DNA of 64,000 nt from an uncultured Alphaproteobacteria bacterium (GTDB taxonomy: Bacteria; Pseudomonadota; Alphaproteobacteria; UBA11222). Below the pieces are notes generated by a model. It ran no database searches. It saw only the letters and a program-made list of their open reading frames with translations, and was not told where the DNA came from. Below are positions 16,449 to 25,975 of the stretch, piece by piece. The stretch is from the NCBI GenBank assembly GCA_947258435.1, contig CAMYID010000004.1, positions 1 through 64,000 on the forward strand, read 5' to 3'. The translations under genes were made by a program, and so were the position numbers. Numbering within the stretch: position 1 is the stretch's first letter; every line of letters starts with the position of its first letter.

Positions 16449-18299
16449 TCAAATCCGAATATTTAGGGCGCGATCGGTGAAACGGTGGTTTGCGGCCAGG
16501 TTCTCCGGGGGAATCTCCCAGCCATCGTCGTCGCCGCCTGCTGCACTTGCTTCTTCATTGCCGCGCCAGCCCGCAAAGCTTTTGCCGCTATCCTTCAGCG
16601 AGAAGTTCAGCGACTGCGAATCTGTCTTCAGGCCGGCATCCTGCAGGCTGCGCTCCAGCGCGCGCGCGTCGCGCTGCAACAGATCGATCGTTTCAGGATG
16701 TTCGGCTGCGACGATGAGTGAAAGCTTCCCGTCCTGGGTGACCTGCATGCGAATATCGATCCGGCCAAGCTCCGGCGGGTCAAGCCGCATCTGGAAATGG
16801 TTTGTTCCTGCGTCAAAATGCCGGGTGATCTGCATGCTGAGGTCGCGGATCGGCGGACTGGGGGGCGGCGTTGTAGCGCGCTGCGGGGATTCCGTTGCGG
16901 CGCGGGCCGCATCGTTTGCCTGCGCCAGGCCCGATCCCGCCTCACTTGTTGAAAAACCCGTCGCCCGGCTTGTTGCGGCATCATTCCTGACTTCAGCGCT
17001 TTTGAGTGTATCGCCAAAGGTGCCATTGTCGCGGACGGTTGCGGCAGGCCGTGCTGCTGTATCAGGAGGTGTCATTGCCGCGGACTGATCGGGTGCAACA
17101 GTCGGGCCATTGCCTGATGTGTGCATGGTCGTCCCCGCACTTGCTGCTGGCTGTGTGGTGCCTGTCGCCGGGGCGCCATTTGCCGCAGTAGCAGCCGCTG
17201 CCTGATTGCCCGGTGCGGCCGCGGGGGTGGCGGCATCAGCTCTGGGCCGGTTTTCAGCTTGCGGGATCTCCATATTGCCCGGACGCGATGCCGCCCCCGG
17301 CTGCCCGGCCACTCCTGGGTTGCCCGCCGTTGCGGCGGGCTGAGCCCCGTTTGCTGTTTCAGGCGCGGCCTGAACGCTATTGGGTTTGTCTGCTGCCTGC
17401 GCAGGATGGTTTGTTCCTGTAACCGGCCGGGTTGCGGAATCCGGCTTTTCGGCGGTGATGCTTGTGCTTTCGGCCATTGCGCCCGGCGCGCCCGGAGCCC
17501 CCGGCGCGCCCGGAGCCCCCGGAATTCCCGTTGCGCCCGTAACGGTGTTCTCAACACCCTCTGTGCTGCTGGTGGAGGAGATACTGGCTGAGGCGGTGTT
17601 CGCTATATCCCCGATCGGGTCTGACGCGGCTGCAATGTCGGTGGTGCCTGTTTCCGGGCTGACCCCTGAGGTCGCAGAGAGTTTCGGGTCACCGCCTGCT
17701 GACGGTTGCCGCGGGGCAGCGCTGTCACCATCAGCCCTGCCTTCAGTGATGTCGGAGGCCTGCGATGTCGCAAGCCCTGCGCTTGCTGGCTGCGCGCCCC
17801 CGTTACCCGGATGCGAAATGGCTGCCCCGGAACCGTCTGTCGTTGACATGGCCGGAGTCAGGGCCGTTTTTGGGGCGTCCGATCCGCTTGCGGGCAGCAG
17901 GCCGGATTGTGGGGTGCTGTCGGCCTTTCCGGGTTGTGCGGCAGCGGACGGGGCGATGCCGGACTGTCCGTTCACATTCGGTGCCGCCATCTGGTCTGTC
18001 CGGGATGGCCGGGCTGCGGCTTGTGGCTGCAATGTGGTTGGCGTCGGTGAGTTTTGGGCATTGACTGCCGTGCCGGCAGATTGTGCGGGTGTCGCGGTGG
18101 CTGTTTCCGGTGACGCCGCATCGCGCCCGGGCTGCCGCGTTGTTTGAGTGGTCTGCGTCATCTGCGCGCCAAAGGCGGATGTGTCTGAAACGGTCGCCGC
18201 GCCGCCGGAATCCGCATGGCGGGGCGGGCCCGTCTCCGACGGGTTGCGCCCGGGACGGGGCGCTGCGGGCAGGAATGTATCAATCGCATTCATGGACAT
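16449..18299 (-). CDS. fliK: Flagellar hook-length control protein FliK
   Basis: 616-aa protein. About 470 residues of low-complexity Ala/Gly/Pro/Thr/Ser sequence precede a conserved C-terminal FliK domain (LSMQITRHFDAGTNHFQMRLDPPELGRIDIRM), which switches export specificity when the hook reaches length. The disordered N-terminal region acts as the molecular ruler. It contains a collagen-like Gly-Ala-Pro repeat. I placed the start at the ATG at 18299 (MSMNAID), which has an AGG-type ribosome-binding site and lies just downstream of a sigma-54 promoter; a longer frame extends upstream but would overlap the promoter. Confidence 0.9.
   Translation of the reverse strand: MSMNAIDTFLPAAPRPGRNPSETGPPRHADSGGAATVSDTSAFGAQMTQTTQTTRQPGRDAASPETATATPAQSAGTAVNAQNSPTPTTLQPQAAARPSRTDQMAAPNVNGQSGIAPSAAAQPGKADSTPQSGLLPASGSDAPKTALTPAMSTTDGSGAAISHPGNGGAQPASAGLATSQASDITEGRADGDSAAPRQPSAGGDPKLSATSGVSPETGTTDIAAASDPIGDIANTASASISSTSSTEGVENTVTGATGIPGAPGAPGAPGAPGAMAESTSITAEKPDSATRPVTGTNHPAQAADKPNSVQAAPETANGAQPAATAGNPGVAGQPGAASRPGNMEIPQAENRPRADAATPAAAPGNQAAAATAANGAPATGTTQPAASAGTTMHTSGNGPTVAPDQSAAMTPPDTAARPAATVRDNGTFGDTLKSAEVRNDAATSRATGFSTSEAGSGLAQANDAARAATESPQRATTPPPSPPIRDLSMQITRHFDAGTNHFQMRLDPPELGRIDIRMQVTQDGKLSLIVAAEHPETIDLLQRDARALERSLQDAGLKTDSQSLNFSLKDSGKSFAGWRGNEEASAAGGDDDGWEIPPENLAANHRFTDRALNIRI
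17485..17520. repeat. Perfect 18-bp tandem duplication inside fliK
   Basis: GGCGCGCCCGGAGCCCCC occurs twice back to back. In the fliK frame it encodes Gly-Ala-Pro triplets, part of a run that reads GAP about four times. Copy-number change would lengthen or shorten the FliK ruler in frame. Confidence 0.85.
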
Positions 18300-18346
18300 A
18301 TCGACCTGTTGGCGGCGGAACGCATTGCAAACATGGCGAGAGGGGA

Positions 18347-18362
18347 AGCAAATGACGGGCCA
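18347..18362 (-). promoter_or_regulatory. Sigma-54 promoter of fliK-flgD-flgE
   Basis: The minus strand reads TGGCCCGTCATTTGCT, one mismatch from the -24/-12 consensus TGGCACR-N4-TTGCW, with correct spacing. The predicted start near 18336 is about 37 bases upstream of the fliK ATG at 18299. The window's FlbD is the likely activator. Confidence 0.7.
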
Positions 18363-18594
18363 ACTTTCACAGCGCGCGGTTTTCAAGGGGTTCAGGGCAT
18401 TTACGGCCCCGTACCGGGCAATGCGGACAGGGCAAGAAGGGGCGAATGCAGGGAAAGAACTGCCCTGATGCGGCAAGAACTACCCGGTTGGCAGTGAAAA
18501 TATCCCGGGGCGCGGGGGAAAGGTGCCGCGCGCCCCCGGCGGATCAGCACCGGTTCCCGCCAGATCATGCGTGTCGGGGCAGCTTGCCGCGAAC

Positions 18595-18610
18595 TGGCAT
18601 CGCGCTTGCA
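18595..18610 (+). promoter_or_regulatory. Sigma-54 promoter of flgK-flgL
   Basis: TGGCATCGCGCTTGCA matches the -24/-12 consensus with invariant GG and GC at the required 10-base separation. The predicted transcription start near 18621 is about 80 bases upstream of the flgK ATG. The rest of the 18300-18701 gap shows the divergent fliK promoter but no gene. Confidence 0.72.
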
Positions 18611-18701
18611 TATCTGTCGGCGCGGAAGTCTGTCAGCAAAGGCTTCCCGGCTTGCAATTCTGCTCCGGCAGTTCTGCAAACTGTCAGTGGAAGGAAAGAA
18701 T

Positions 18702-20840
18702 ATGGCTGCCGTTACCGGCATACTTGGGAATGCGATCAGCGGGATCACCGCCAACCAGATTGCCCTGCGCAATACATCGACGAATGTTGCCAATGTCAAC
18801 AATCCCGACTATGCGCGCCGTGAGGCCGTGTTTCAGGCCCGCTCGCTCGGCGGTGTCGACATTACCGAAATCCGCCGTATCACCAATGATTTCCTGATAC
18901 GTGAGGGGCTTGCCGCAAACTCCGCCTATGGCGCGGCCGCGGCCATTTCCACTCTGCATGACCGTTTGCAGTCGGTCTATGGCGACCCCAGTGCGAATAA
19001 TTCACTGCCTGGCAAGCTGGATGCGATGTTTGCCGATCTTTCCGAGTTGCAGCTCGATCCCGCATCACCCATTCGTCGTTCCACCGCAATCCTGGGGATT
19101 GAAGCGATGCTGGAGGAGGTTGCGCGGGTCGCCGCCTCGTTGCAGGAATTCCGTCTTGATGCCGACCGTCAGGTGGCAAGCCGTGTGCCGGCCATCAACG
19201 AACTGCTGTTCAATATCCATGAACTCAACCAGGATATTGTCGTAGGCAAGGCGCAAAGTGTCGATATCAACGGGCTGATCGACCGCCGTCAGCAGGCGCT
19301 GAGCGAACTGTCGGAACTGGTTGAAGTCCGCATTTCCGAGCAGGGTAATGGCCGGGTCGATGTGGCAACGCCTGATGGCACCTTTCTTGTCAGCAGTACA
19401 CTGACGGAACTCCGCTATTCGGGGGTTGCGGCGGCCGATCCGGACGCGATTTTCCCGCGGATCACATTGCATCGGATTGATGCGGCATCCGGCATTCCCA
19501 ATGCCACCGGTATCGCGTTCGAACCGCATTTGTCTTCAGGTGAATTGCGCGGCCTGCTGAATATGCGCGATGTGCAGTTGCCTGAATTCGCTGAGGAGCT
19601 GGGTGAATTTTCAGCGAAACTGATCGATACACTGAATGCCATTCACAATGACAATTCCGCTGTGCCGGCGCCAAACCAGCTTGTCGGGCGCAATACAGGA
19701 TTGCTTGCGACCGACGCACATGGTTTCAGCGGTACGACCGATCTCAGCGTCGTGGATGCATCGGGTGCGACGGTCGTCAGTGTTTCCGTCGATTTCACCG
19801 CCAATCAGTATTCTGTCAATGGCGGTGCGCCGGTTGCATTCGGCGGTACGCTGAATGACGTTGTGACTGCGATCGATACAGGGCTTGGCGCGAATGGCAG
19901 CGCAAGCCTGAGCGGCGGTGTGCTGACCATCGATGCGACCAATGCGGCGCACGGGGTGGCATTCCTGCAGGATGCCGCAGCGCCAAGCGACCGGGCCGGT
20001 CGCGGATTTTCACATTTCTTCGGGCTGAACGATCTTGTGCAGGCAGCCGTGCCCAACCATTACCAGACCGGCTTTTCGGTTGGTCAGGCACATGGCTTTA
20101 CCGGTGGCCAGACCATGCAGCTCAAGCTGATCAACAGTCTTGGTCAGGAAGCGATCGACTATACGCTGACAATCGCGGGTGCAAGTTTCAACGATATTAT
20201 CACGCAGCTGAACGATCCCACTACGGGGGTGGGCACGTTCGCGACCTTCGCCATGGATGCCAATGGGCAGATCGCCGTCACGCCGCAGCCGGGTTATGAA
20301 GATTACACCTTGTTCGTACCCAATGACCAGACGAGCCGCGGCGCAACCGGCGTCAGCCTGTCGCAGCTTTTCGGTCTCGGTCCGGGGGCGCGGCAGAATC
20401 AGGCGACCGGGCTTGTTGTCGATCCGGATATCGTTGCCGACAATAACCGGTTGGCATTGGCCAAACTCGATATTTCTGCGGTGGGCGGGCTGGCGCTGTC
20501 AATCGGCGATGATCGCGGCGCACTGGCCCTTGATGCGGCGGAAAACCAGGTGCAGCAATTCGCGGCCGCGGGCAGCTTGTCAGGTGCGCCGCTGACGCTC
20601 AGCGATTATAGCGCGCAGCTGATTGCCAGTGCGGCACGCGCGGCGGCCCAGGCCGAAAGCGTTGCGGAAAACCGGGAAGGGATTCGCGAGGAAATCCGTA
20701 GTCAGCTTGGTGAAGTTTCAGGCGTAAATCTGGATGAGGAGCTTGCCAATCTCATCGTATATCAGAATGCGTATAACGCCTCTGCCCGGTTGATCCGTGC
20801 CGCGGAAGAGCTGCTCGATACGCTGATCAATATCATTTAG
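18702..20840 (+). CDS. flgK: Flagellar hook-associated protein 1 FlgK
   Basis: 712-aa hook-filament junction protein. The N-terminal helix motif (NAISGITANQIALRNTSTNVANVNNPDYARREAVFQ) and C-terminal helix (NLIVYQNAYNASARLIRAAEELLDTLI) form the D0 coiled coil. The long middle part is a variable surface region. The ATG at 18702 is preceded by AAGGAAAG and matches the family start; a longer frame back to 18567 would run through the promoter region and is rejected. Confidence 0.93.
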   Translation: MAAVTGILGNAISGITANQIALRNTSTNVANVNNPDYARREAVFQARSLGGVDITEIRRITNDFLIREGLAANSAYGAAAAISTLHDRLQSVYGDPSANNSLPGKLDAMFADLSELQLDPASPIRRSTAILGIEAMLEEVARVAASLQEFRLDADRQVASRVPAINELLFNIHELNQDIVVGKAQSVDINGLIDRRQQALSELSELVEVRISEQGNGRVDVATPDGTFLVSSTLTELRYSGVAAADPDAIFPRITLHRIDAASGIPNATGIAFEPHLSSGELRGLLNMRDVQLPEFAEELGEFSAKLIDTLNAIHNDNSAVPAPNQLVGRNTGLLATDAHGFSGTTDLSVVDASGATVVSVSVDFTANQYSVNGGAPVAFGGTLNDVVTAIDTGLGANGSASLSGGVLTIDATNAAHGVAFLQDAAAPSDRAGRGFSHFFGLNDLVQAAVPNHYQTGFSVGQAHGFTGGQTMQLKLINSLGQEAIDYTLTIAGASFNDIITQLNDPTTGVGTFATFAMDANGQIAVTPQPGYEDYTLFVPNDQTSRGATGVSLSQLFGLGPGARQNQATGLVVDPDIVADNNRLALAKLDISAVGGLALSIGDDRGALALDAAENQVQQFAAAGSLSGAPLTLSDYSAQLIASAARAAAQAESVAENREGIREEIRSQLGEVSGVNLDEELANLIVYQNAYNASARLIRAAEELLDTLINII

Positions 20841-20857
20841 ACCGGAAAGGAACGGCA

Positions 20858-21778
20858 ATGCCCCGTATTTCCACACTCGCACAGAATCAGGCGGTGGTTG
20901 CGCGTATGCTGCAGGCGCAGCAGCAGGTCGCCGACACGCAGCGTCAGGTCGGCAGCGGCGTGGTCGCCGACCGTTTCAAGGGTATCGCGAAAGATGCAAA
21001 TGCCCTGATCAGTGCCAAGGCGGTTGAGGCGCGCACGACCTCCTATATCGAGCTTGGCACGCAGACCGGATTGCGGCTGGAGGTGCAGGATGCGGCGATC
21101 ACCAATCTGTACGATGCGGCCAAGAATCTGCGCGAGGATCTGCTCGGAGCGCTGGCCAATGATTCAGGACGCACCCTGTCGGTAAATATCGAGAATGCTT
21201 TCGGTGCGTCGAAAAGCGTGCTGAATACGCGTTTTGCGGGAAGTTATATCTTCGCCGGTGGCCGTACCGATACCCCGCCATTTTCGGCAACGGATCTGCC
21301 TGATCTCGCAACGGTTGCCAATCCGATCGCGGATTACTTCGTGAACAGTCAGCAGAAACCGCAGGTCCGGCTGGATCAGAGTCTGGTAATCGAATATGGC
21401 GTGCTGGCCGACGATCTGGGGCAGGGGCTGCTTGCCTCGGTCAAACGGCTGGCTGAGTATAACGCGGCGACACCGTTCGGCACCAATCTGTCGCCCGCCG
21501 ATGAGGCGGTCGTGCAGGCAGAGATTGCCAATCTCGATCAGGTGATGAGCGATATCATCCAGATTCAGGCAAATAACGGCCTCACCCAACAGCGGGTCGA
21601 GGAAACCATCATTCGCCATGAAGAATTCATTACCGTCAACAAGGGCTTCATCGCGGCGATTGAGGAAGTCGATATCGCGGAAGCCATCTCGCGTCTGAAC
21701 CGTCAGCAACTGGCGGTAGAGGCATCCTACAGCCTTGTCCGGAAGCTGAATGAGGTGTCGCTCCTCGATTTCATATAA
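20858..21778 (+). CDS. flgL: Flagellar hook-associated protein 3 FlgL
   Basis: 306-aa flagellin-like junction protein. N-terminal (MPRISTLAQNQAVVARMLQAQQQVADTQRQVGSG) and C-terminal (EEVDIAEAISRLNRQQLAVEASYSLVRKLNEVSLLDFI) helices match the flagellin/FlgL terminal domains. FlgL links FlgK to the filament. It follows flgK with a GGAAAGGAA ribosome-binding site and shares its sigma-54 promoter. No flagellin gene is in the window. Confidence 0.9.
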   Translation: MPRISTLAQNQAVVARMLQAQQQVADTQRQVGSGVVADRFKGIAKDANALISAKAVEARTTSYIELGTQTGLRLEVQDAAITNLYDAAKNLREDLLGALANDSGRTLSVNIENAFGASKSVLNTRFAGSYIFAGGRTDTPPFSATDLPDLATVANPIADYFVNSQQKPQVRLDQSLVIEYGVLADDLGQGLLASVKRLAEYNAATPFGTNLSPADEAVVQAEIANLDQVMSDIIQIQANNGLTQQRVEETIIRHEEFITVNKGFIAAIEEVDIAEAISRLNRQQLAVEASYSLVRKLNEVSLLDFI

Positions 21779-21920
21779 TCGGGAAGTTCATATTGCCCGC
21801 AACGGGCCGCCATCGGGGTGGTGACCAAGCGGCACTTGCACAATGGCCGGAACGGTTATATCTCCCTAGGCAGGCGCACGCCCATTGCGCGCGCCTCACT
21901 CCGATATGTGAAAGTCCCTG

Positions 21921-23090
21921 ATGCAGCGCGAAATCAGATTGCATGATGTTCCGGCGGGTGGACGCGTTGTCGTCGCCATGTCCGGCGGTGTCGACTCGTC
22001 GGTCGCCGCGGCGCTGATGCATGAAGCCGGTTATGAAACAATCGGGGTGACGCTGCAGCTCTATGATCATGGCATGGCGGTCACGCGACCGGGCTCATGC
22101 TGCGCGGGGCAGGATATTCACGATGCGCGCCGGGTCGCTGAAATGGTGGGTATACCCCATTATGTGCTGGATTATGAAAGCCGGTTCCGGCAGTCGGTTA
22201 TCGACGATTTCGCCGATACCTATCTGGCCGGCGAAACCCCGATCCCCTGCGTGAAATGCAATCAGACTGTGAAATTCACCGATCTGCTTGCAATGGCGCG
22301 GGATCTGGGCGCTGAAGCGCTTGTGACCGGACATTATGTGATCCGCAAGGCCGGGAAAGACGGGGCCGAGCTGCATCGCGCGGTCGACCCGGACCGGGAT
22401 CAGAGCTATTTCCTGTTCGCGACAACCCGACCGCAGCTTGATTATCTCCGCTTTCCGCTGGGCGATCTGCACAAGGCGGAAACGCGAGCGATCGCGACAC
22501 GCCTGGGGCTTACGGTGGCGGAAAAACCCGATAGTCAGGACATCTGCTTCGTGCCCAATGGCAATTATGCCGGCGTTATCGAAAAGCTGCGCCCCGAAGC
22601 GCTTGACCCGGGTGATATTGTGCATCTGGATGGCCGCGTGCTGGGCCGTCATGACGGGATTATCAATTTTACGGTGGGCCAGCGGCGCGGGCTGGGAATT
22701 GGCGGGGGCGATCCGCTTTATGTGATCCGGATCGATGCGCCGCGCCGGCGGGTCATTGTCGGGCCGCGTGATGCCCTGCAAAAAACGGCGCTGCTTGTGC
22801 GCGAGCTGAACTGGCTCGCCACGCCGTTAGGCGAAGGCGACAAGGTGCGTGTGCAGGTGAAGGTCCGTTCGACCCGTCCGCCGGTGCCCGCAACCCTTGA
22901 AAAGCTTGACGGCGATCAGGCGCGCATCGCGCTTGATATCGCGGAAGAAGGTGTCGCGCCGGGGCAGGCCTGCGTCGCCTATGCCGCAGATGACGGCGGT
23001 CGCGTGCTGGGCGGCGGCTGGATTGTTGCAGGCGAAACCGCACTGCACCAAGCCGCCGAAATTTCTGTTGGCCGCTCCTGTCTGTCCTGA
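21921..23090 (+). CDS. mnmA: tRNA 2-thiouridylase MnmA
   Basis: 389-aa ATP-dependent thiouridylase that makes the 2-thio group of U34 in tRNA-Glu/Lys/Gln. The PP-loop SGGVDS is at residues 21-26. The catalytic cysteines are C113 (in [11 protein letters not shown]) and C208 (in SQDICFV), and the C-terminal beta-barrel domain is complete. The start has only a weak ribosome-binding site. It stands alone after flgL. Confidence 0.96.
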   Translation: MQREIRLHDVPAGGRVVVAMSGGVDSSVAAALMHEAGYETIGVTLQLYDHGMAVTRPGSCCAGQDIHDARRVAEMVGIPHYVLDYESRFRQSVIDDFADTYLAGETPIPCVKCNQTVKFTDLLAMARDLGAEALVTGHYVIRKAGKDGAELHRAVDPDRDQSYFLFATTRPQLDYLRFPLGDLHKAETRAIATRLGLTVAEKPDSQDICFVPNGNYAGVIEKLRPEALDPGDIVHLDGRVLGRHDGIINFTVGQRRGLGIGGGDPLYVIRIDAPRRRVIVGPRDALQKTALLVRELNWLATPLGEGDKVRVQVKVRSTRPPVPATLEKLDGDQARIALDIAEEGVAPGQACVAYAADDGGRVLGGGWIVAGETALHQAAEISVGRSCLS

Positions 23091-23199
23091 CCGGCGGGAA
23101 CAAATTTACCTTCTGCTCACCATTTAACGCTAGATTTACGACAATGCCCTGATCGTTGATATCATGGGCTTCGGTTGATTTTTCAGGCGTGAGGTAACG

Positions 23200-24822
23200 G
23201 TGTCGGCAAGTCGGAATATTGCGCTGATCGGTTGCGGTTATTGGGGCAGAAATCTTGCCCGTGTTCTTGCCGAAAAATCGGTGCTGGCCGGAATTGCGGA
23301 TCCAAGCCCCGAGGCCCGGACACTGGCCGCGCAATATGGTGTCGAGCACTGGCCCGACAGCAACGTGCTGCTTGCCCGGGCTGATATTGCGGCGGTCATG
23401 ATCGCAACGCCTGCGGAAACCCATTACCGTTTCGCCTGCGATGCGTTATGGGCGGACAAGGATGTGTTCGTCGAGAAACCCATTGCGCTCGACAGCCGTG
23501 ATGCGACGGAGCTTGCCGCCCTTGCCGCCTCGAAAGACCGCATTCTGATGGTCGGGCATTTGCTGCACTATCATAACGGATTTTTGCGGCTCAAAGAGCT
23601 GGTCGACAAGGGCGAACTGGGGCAGTTGCGCTATATCTATTCCAACCGGCTCAATATGGGAAAGCTGCGGCGCGAGGAAAATGTGCTGTGGAGCTTCGCG
23701 CCGCATGACTTTTCGATGATTCTGGCGCTGGCAGGTGGTATGCCGGAGCAGGTTACGGCCACAGGTGCCGCCTATCTGCATCCCAAAATCGCCGATACGA
23801 CGATGACGCATATGACCTTTGCGTCCGGTTTGCGGGCCCATGTCTATGTCTCATGGCTGCACCCGATGAAGGAACAGCGGCTTGTCGTCATTGGCGAAAA
23901 GGGCATGCTGGTATTTGACGACACCCGCGACTGGGAGGGTAAGCTCAGCCTTTACCGCCATGCGGTCGAGTGGCAACAGGGGGCACCGGTCGCAAGCAAG
24001 GCGGAGGCGGAAAGTGTTGCACTTGTCAAAGCCGAACCGCTTTCGGCGGAGGTCGGACATTTCCTTGAATGCGTGGCGCAACGGCGCGCGCCCCGCACCG
24101 ACGCGCAGGAAGCAACGCGTGTATTACAGGCGCTCAACTGTGCGCAACGGTCAATGGAAACCGGTTTGCCGGTCCGGCTCGATACGCAGCTAGGGGAAGA
24201 TCCGATGAGCGCTGGCGGGGGCAATTATTTCGCGCATGATACGGTGGCCATCGATCCCGGGGTTGAGATCGGCGCGGGATCCAGGATCTGGCATTTTTCG
24301 CATATTCTGGGCAACAGCCGTATCGGTCGCGATTGCGTGATCGGGCAGAATTGCGCCATCGGGCCCGATGTGACAATCGGCAATCGCTGCAAGTTCCAGA
24401 ACAATGTCTCGGTCTATAAGGGCGTGAGCATCGAGGATGATGTGTTTTGCGGCCCCAGCATCGTTTTCACAAATGTGCTCAATCCCCGCGCCCATGTCGA
24501 ACGCAAGGAAGAGTTTGCCCCGACCATGGTGCGCAAGGGCGCAACATTGGGGGCCAATGCGACCATCGTCTGCGGTAACGAGATCGGCGCCTATGCCATG
24601 GTCGGCGCGGGTGCGGTGGTGACGCGCGACGTGCCCGCCCATGCGCTGGTCGTGGGCAACCCGGCGCGGCAGATCGGCTGGGTCAGCCATGTCGGCGAAA
24701 GGCTGGGGGAGGATCTGGTCTGCCCGCGTAGCGCGGATCGCTATCATTTGAGCGAGCAGGGACTTGTCCGGGAAGGGGAGCCTTCCTCCCTGCCCCATAC
24801 AACCGCCCGCCAAGCGCGTTGA
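23200..24822 (+). CDS. Fused WbpB-like dehydrogenase and WbpD-like N-acetyltransferase
   Basis: 540-aa bifunctional protein starting with GTG behind a GAGGTAAC ribosome-binding site. Residues 1-330 are a Gfo/Idh/MocA NAD-dependent oxidoreductase (GCGYWGRN at 11-18, EKP at 92-94), like WbpB, which oxidises C3 of UDP-GlcNAc uronic acid. Residues 343-500 are a left-handed beta-helix acetyltransferase with hexapeptide repeats (IGQNCAIGPDVTIG), like WbpD. An in-frame ATG at 24205 (residue 336), preceded by GGGGAAG, could also start a stand-alone acetyltransferase. The aminotransferase and 6-dehydrogenase genes follow in the same operon, completing the predicted route to UDP-2,3-diacetamido-2,3-dideoxy-glucuronate. 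The exact sugar product is inferred. Confidence 0.88.
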   Translation: MSASRNIALIGCGYWGRNLARVLAEKSVLAGIADPSPEARTLAAQYGVEHWPDSNVLLARADIAAVMIATPAETHYRFACDALWADKDVFVEKPIALDSRDATELAALAASKDRILMVGHLLHYHNGFLRLKELVDKGELGQLRYIYSNRLNMGKLRREENVLWSFAPHDFSMILALAGGMPEQVTATGAAYLHPKIADTTMTHMTFASGLRAHVYVSWLHPMKEQRLVVIGEKGMLVFDDTRDWEGKLSLYRHAVEWQQGAPVASKAEAESVALVKAEPLSAEVGHFLECVAQRRAPRTDAQEATRVLQALNCAQRSMETGLPVRLDTQLGEDPMSAGGGNYFAHDTVAIDPGVEIGAGSRIWHFSHILGNSRIGRDCVIGQNCAIGPDVTIGNRCKFQNNVSVYKGVSIEDDVFCGPSIVFTNVLNPRAHVERKEEFAPTMVRKGATLGANATIVCGNEIGAYAMVGAGAVVTRDVPAHALVVGNPARQIGWVSHVGERLGEDLVCPRSADRYHLSEQGLVREGEPSSLPHTTARQAR

Positions 24823-24833
24823 GGCCTGTTGCG

Positions 24834-25970
24834 ATGAAAATACCGTTTATCGATCTGGCCGCGCAGCAGGCGCATTTGCAGCCTGAAATCGATGCCCGGA
24901 TGCAGCAGGTGCTGGCACATGGGCAGTATATCATGGGGCCCGAAGTGGGCGAGCTTGAGCAGGCGCTGGCCGATTTTGTGGGCGGCGGCTTCGTGATCGG
25001 CGTATCAAGCGGCACCGATGCCCTGCTGATGGCGTTGCTGGCACTGGGGGTCGGGCGCGGTGATGCGGTATTCGTGCCTGCTTTTACCTTTACGGCGACG
25101 GCTGAAGTGGTTCTGTTGCTGGGGGCGACGCCGGTCTTTGTCGATGTCTGCGAGGATAGCTGCAATCTGGACCCCGAAGATCTGGAGCGTCGGATTGCGC
25201 AGGTCACGCGATCGGGCGCGCTGCGCCCCAAAGCGGTGATTGCTGTCGATCTTTACGGATTGCCTGCTGATTACCCGCGCCTGCGGGCCGTTACGGATAC
25301 GCATGGTTTGCGGCTGATCGGTGACGGGGCGCAAAGCCTGTCGGCAAGCTGTCAGGGCCGGCAGGTCGGGCGGCTTGCCGATGTCACGGCGACAAGCTTT
25401 TTTCCCGCAAAGCCGCTTGGCTGCTTTGGCGATGGTGGCGCGGTCTTTACCTGCGATCATGCGCTTGCCGAAACTTTGCGCTCGATCCGTGCGCACGGCA
25501 AGGGCACGGAGAAATATGACATCGTCCGGGTCGGGGTGAATGGCAGGCTGGATACCTTGCAGGCCGCCGTGCTGCTGGCGAAGCTGCCCGCACTGCGGGC
25601 GGAGCAAAGCCGCCGCGAACAATTGAGCCGTCGCTATGATGCAGCCCTTGCAGGGGCCGCGCGCCTGCCTGCACGGGGTGAGGCGTATGTTTCCGCCTGG
25701 GCGCAATATACGATACAGATCCCCCGGCGCGATCGCTTGCAACAGCAGCTGTCAGAGGCCGGTATCCCGACGCAAATCTATTATCCAAGACCGATGCATC
25801 TGCAGCCCGCCTACCGCCCCTATGGCGGCGGCGAGGGGAGCCTGCCGGTCGCCGAGCGTCTGTCACAAACGGTATTGAGTTTGCCGATGCACCCCTATAT
25901 GCCGGGAGATGTTGCTGATTATATCTGCGAGCAGTTGTCGCAGATCGTATCCGCCTATGCGGAGGGATAG
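24834..25970 (+). CDS. wbpE: WbpE-like DegT/DnrJ/EryC1 aminotransferase
   Basis: 378-aa PLP-dependent sugar aminotransferase. The Schiff-base lysine is K193 in SFFPAKPLGCFGDGG, and the cofactor-binding SSGTDAL lies near residue 58. It most likely transaminates the 3-keto sugar made by the upstream dehydrogenase. I chose the ATG at 24834 (MKIPFIDL) over an upstream TTG overlapping the previous stop, since family members begin with a similar FIDL motif. Confidence 0.9.
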   Translation: MKIPFIDLAAQQAHLQPEIDARMQQVLAHGQYIMGPEVGELEQALADFVGGGFVIGVSSGTDALLMALLALGVGRGDAVFVPAFTFTATAEVVLLLGATPVFVDVCEDSCNLDPEDLERRIAQVTRSGALRPKAVIAVDLYGLPADYPRLRAVTDTHGLRLIGDGAQSLSASCQGRQVGRLADVTATSFFPAKPLGCFGDGGAVFTCDHALAETLRSIRAHGKGTEKYDIVRVGVNGRLDTLQAAVLLAKLPALRAEQSRREQLSRRYDAALAGAARLPARGEAYVSAWAQYTIQIPRRDRLQQQLSEAGIPTQIYYPRPMHLQPAYRPYGGGEGSLPVAERLSQTVLSLPMHPYMPGDVADYICEQLSQIVSAYAEG

Positions 25971-25975
25971 TTAAG

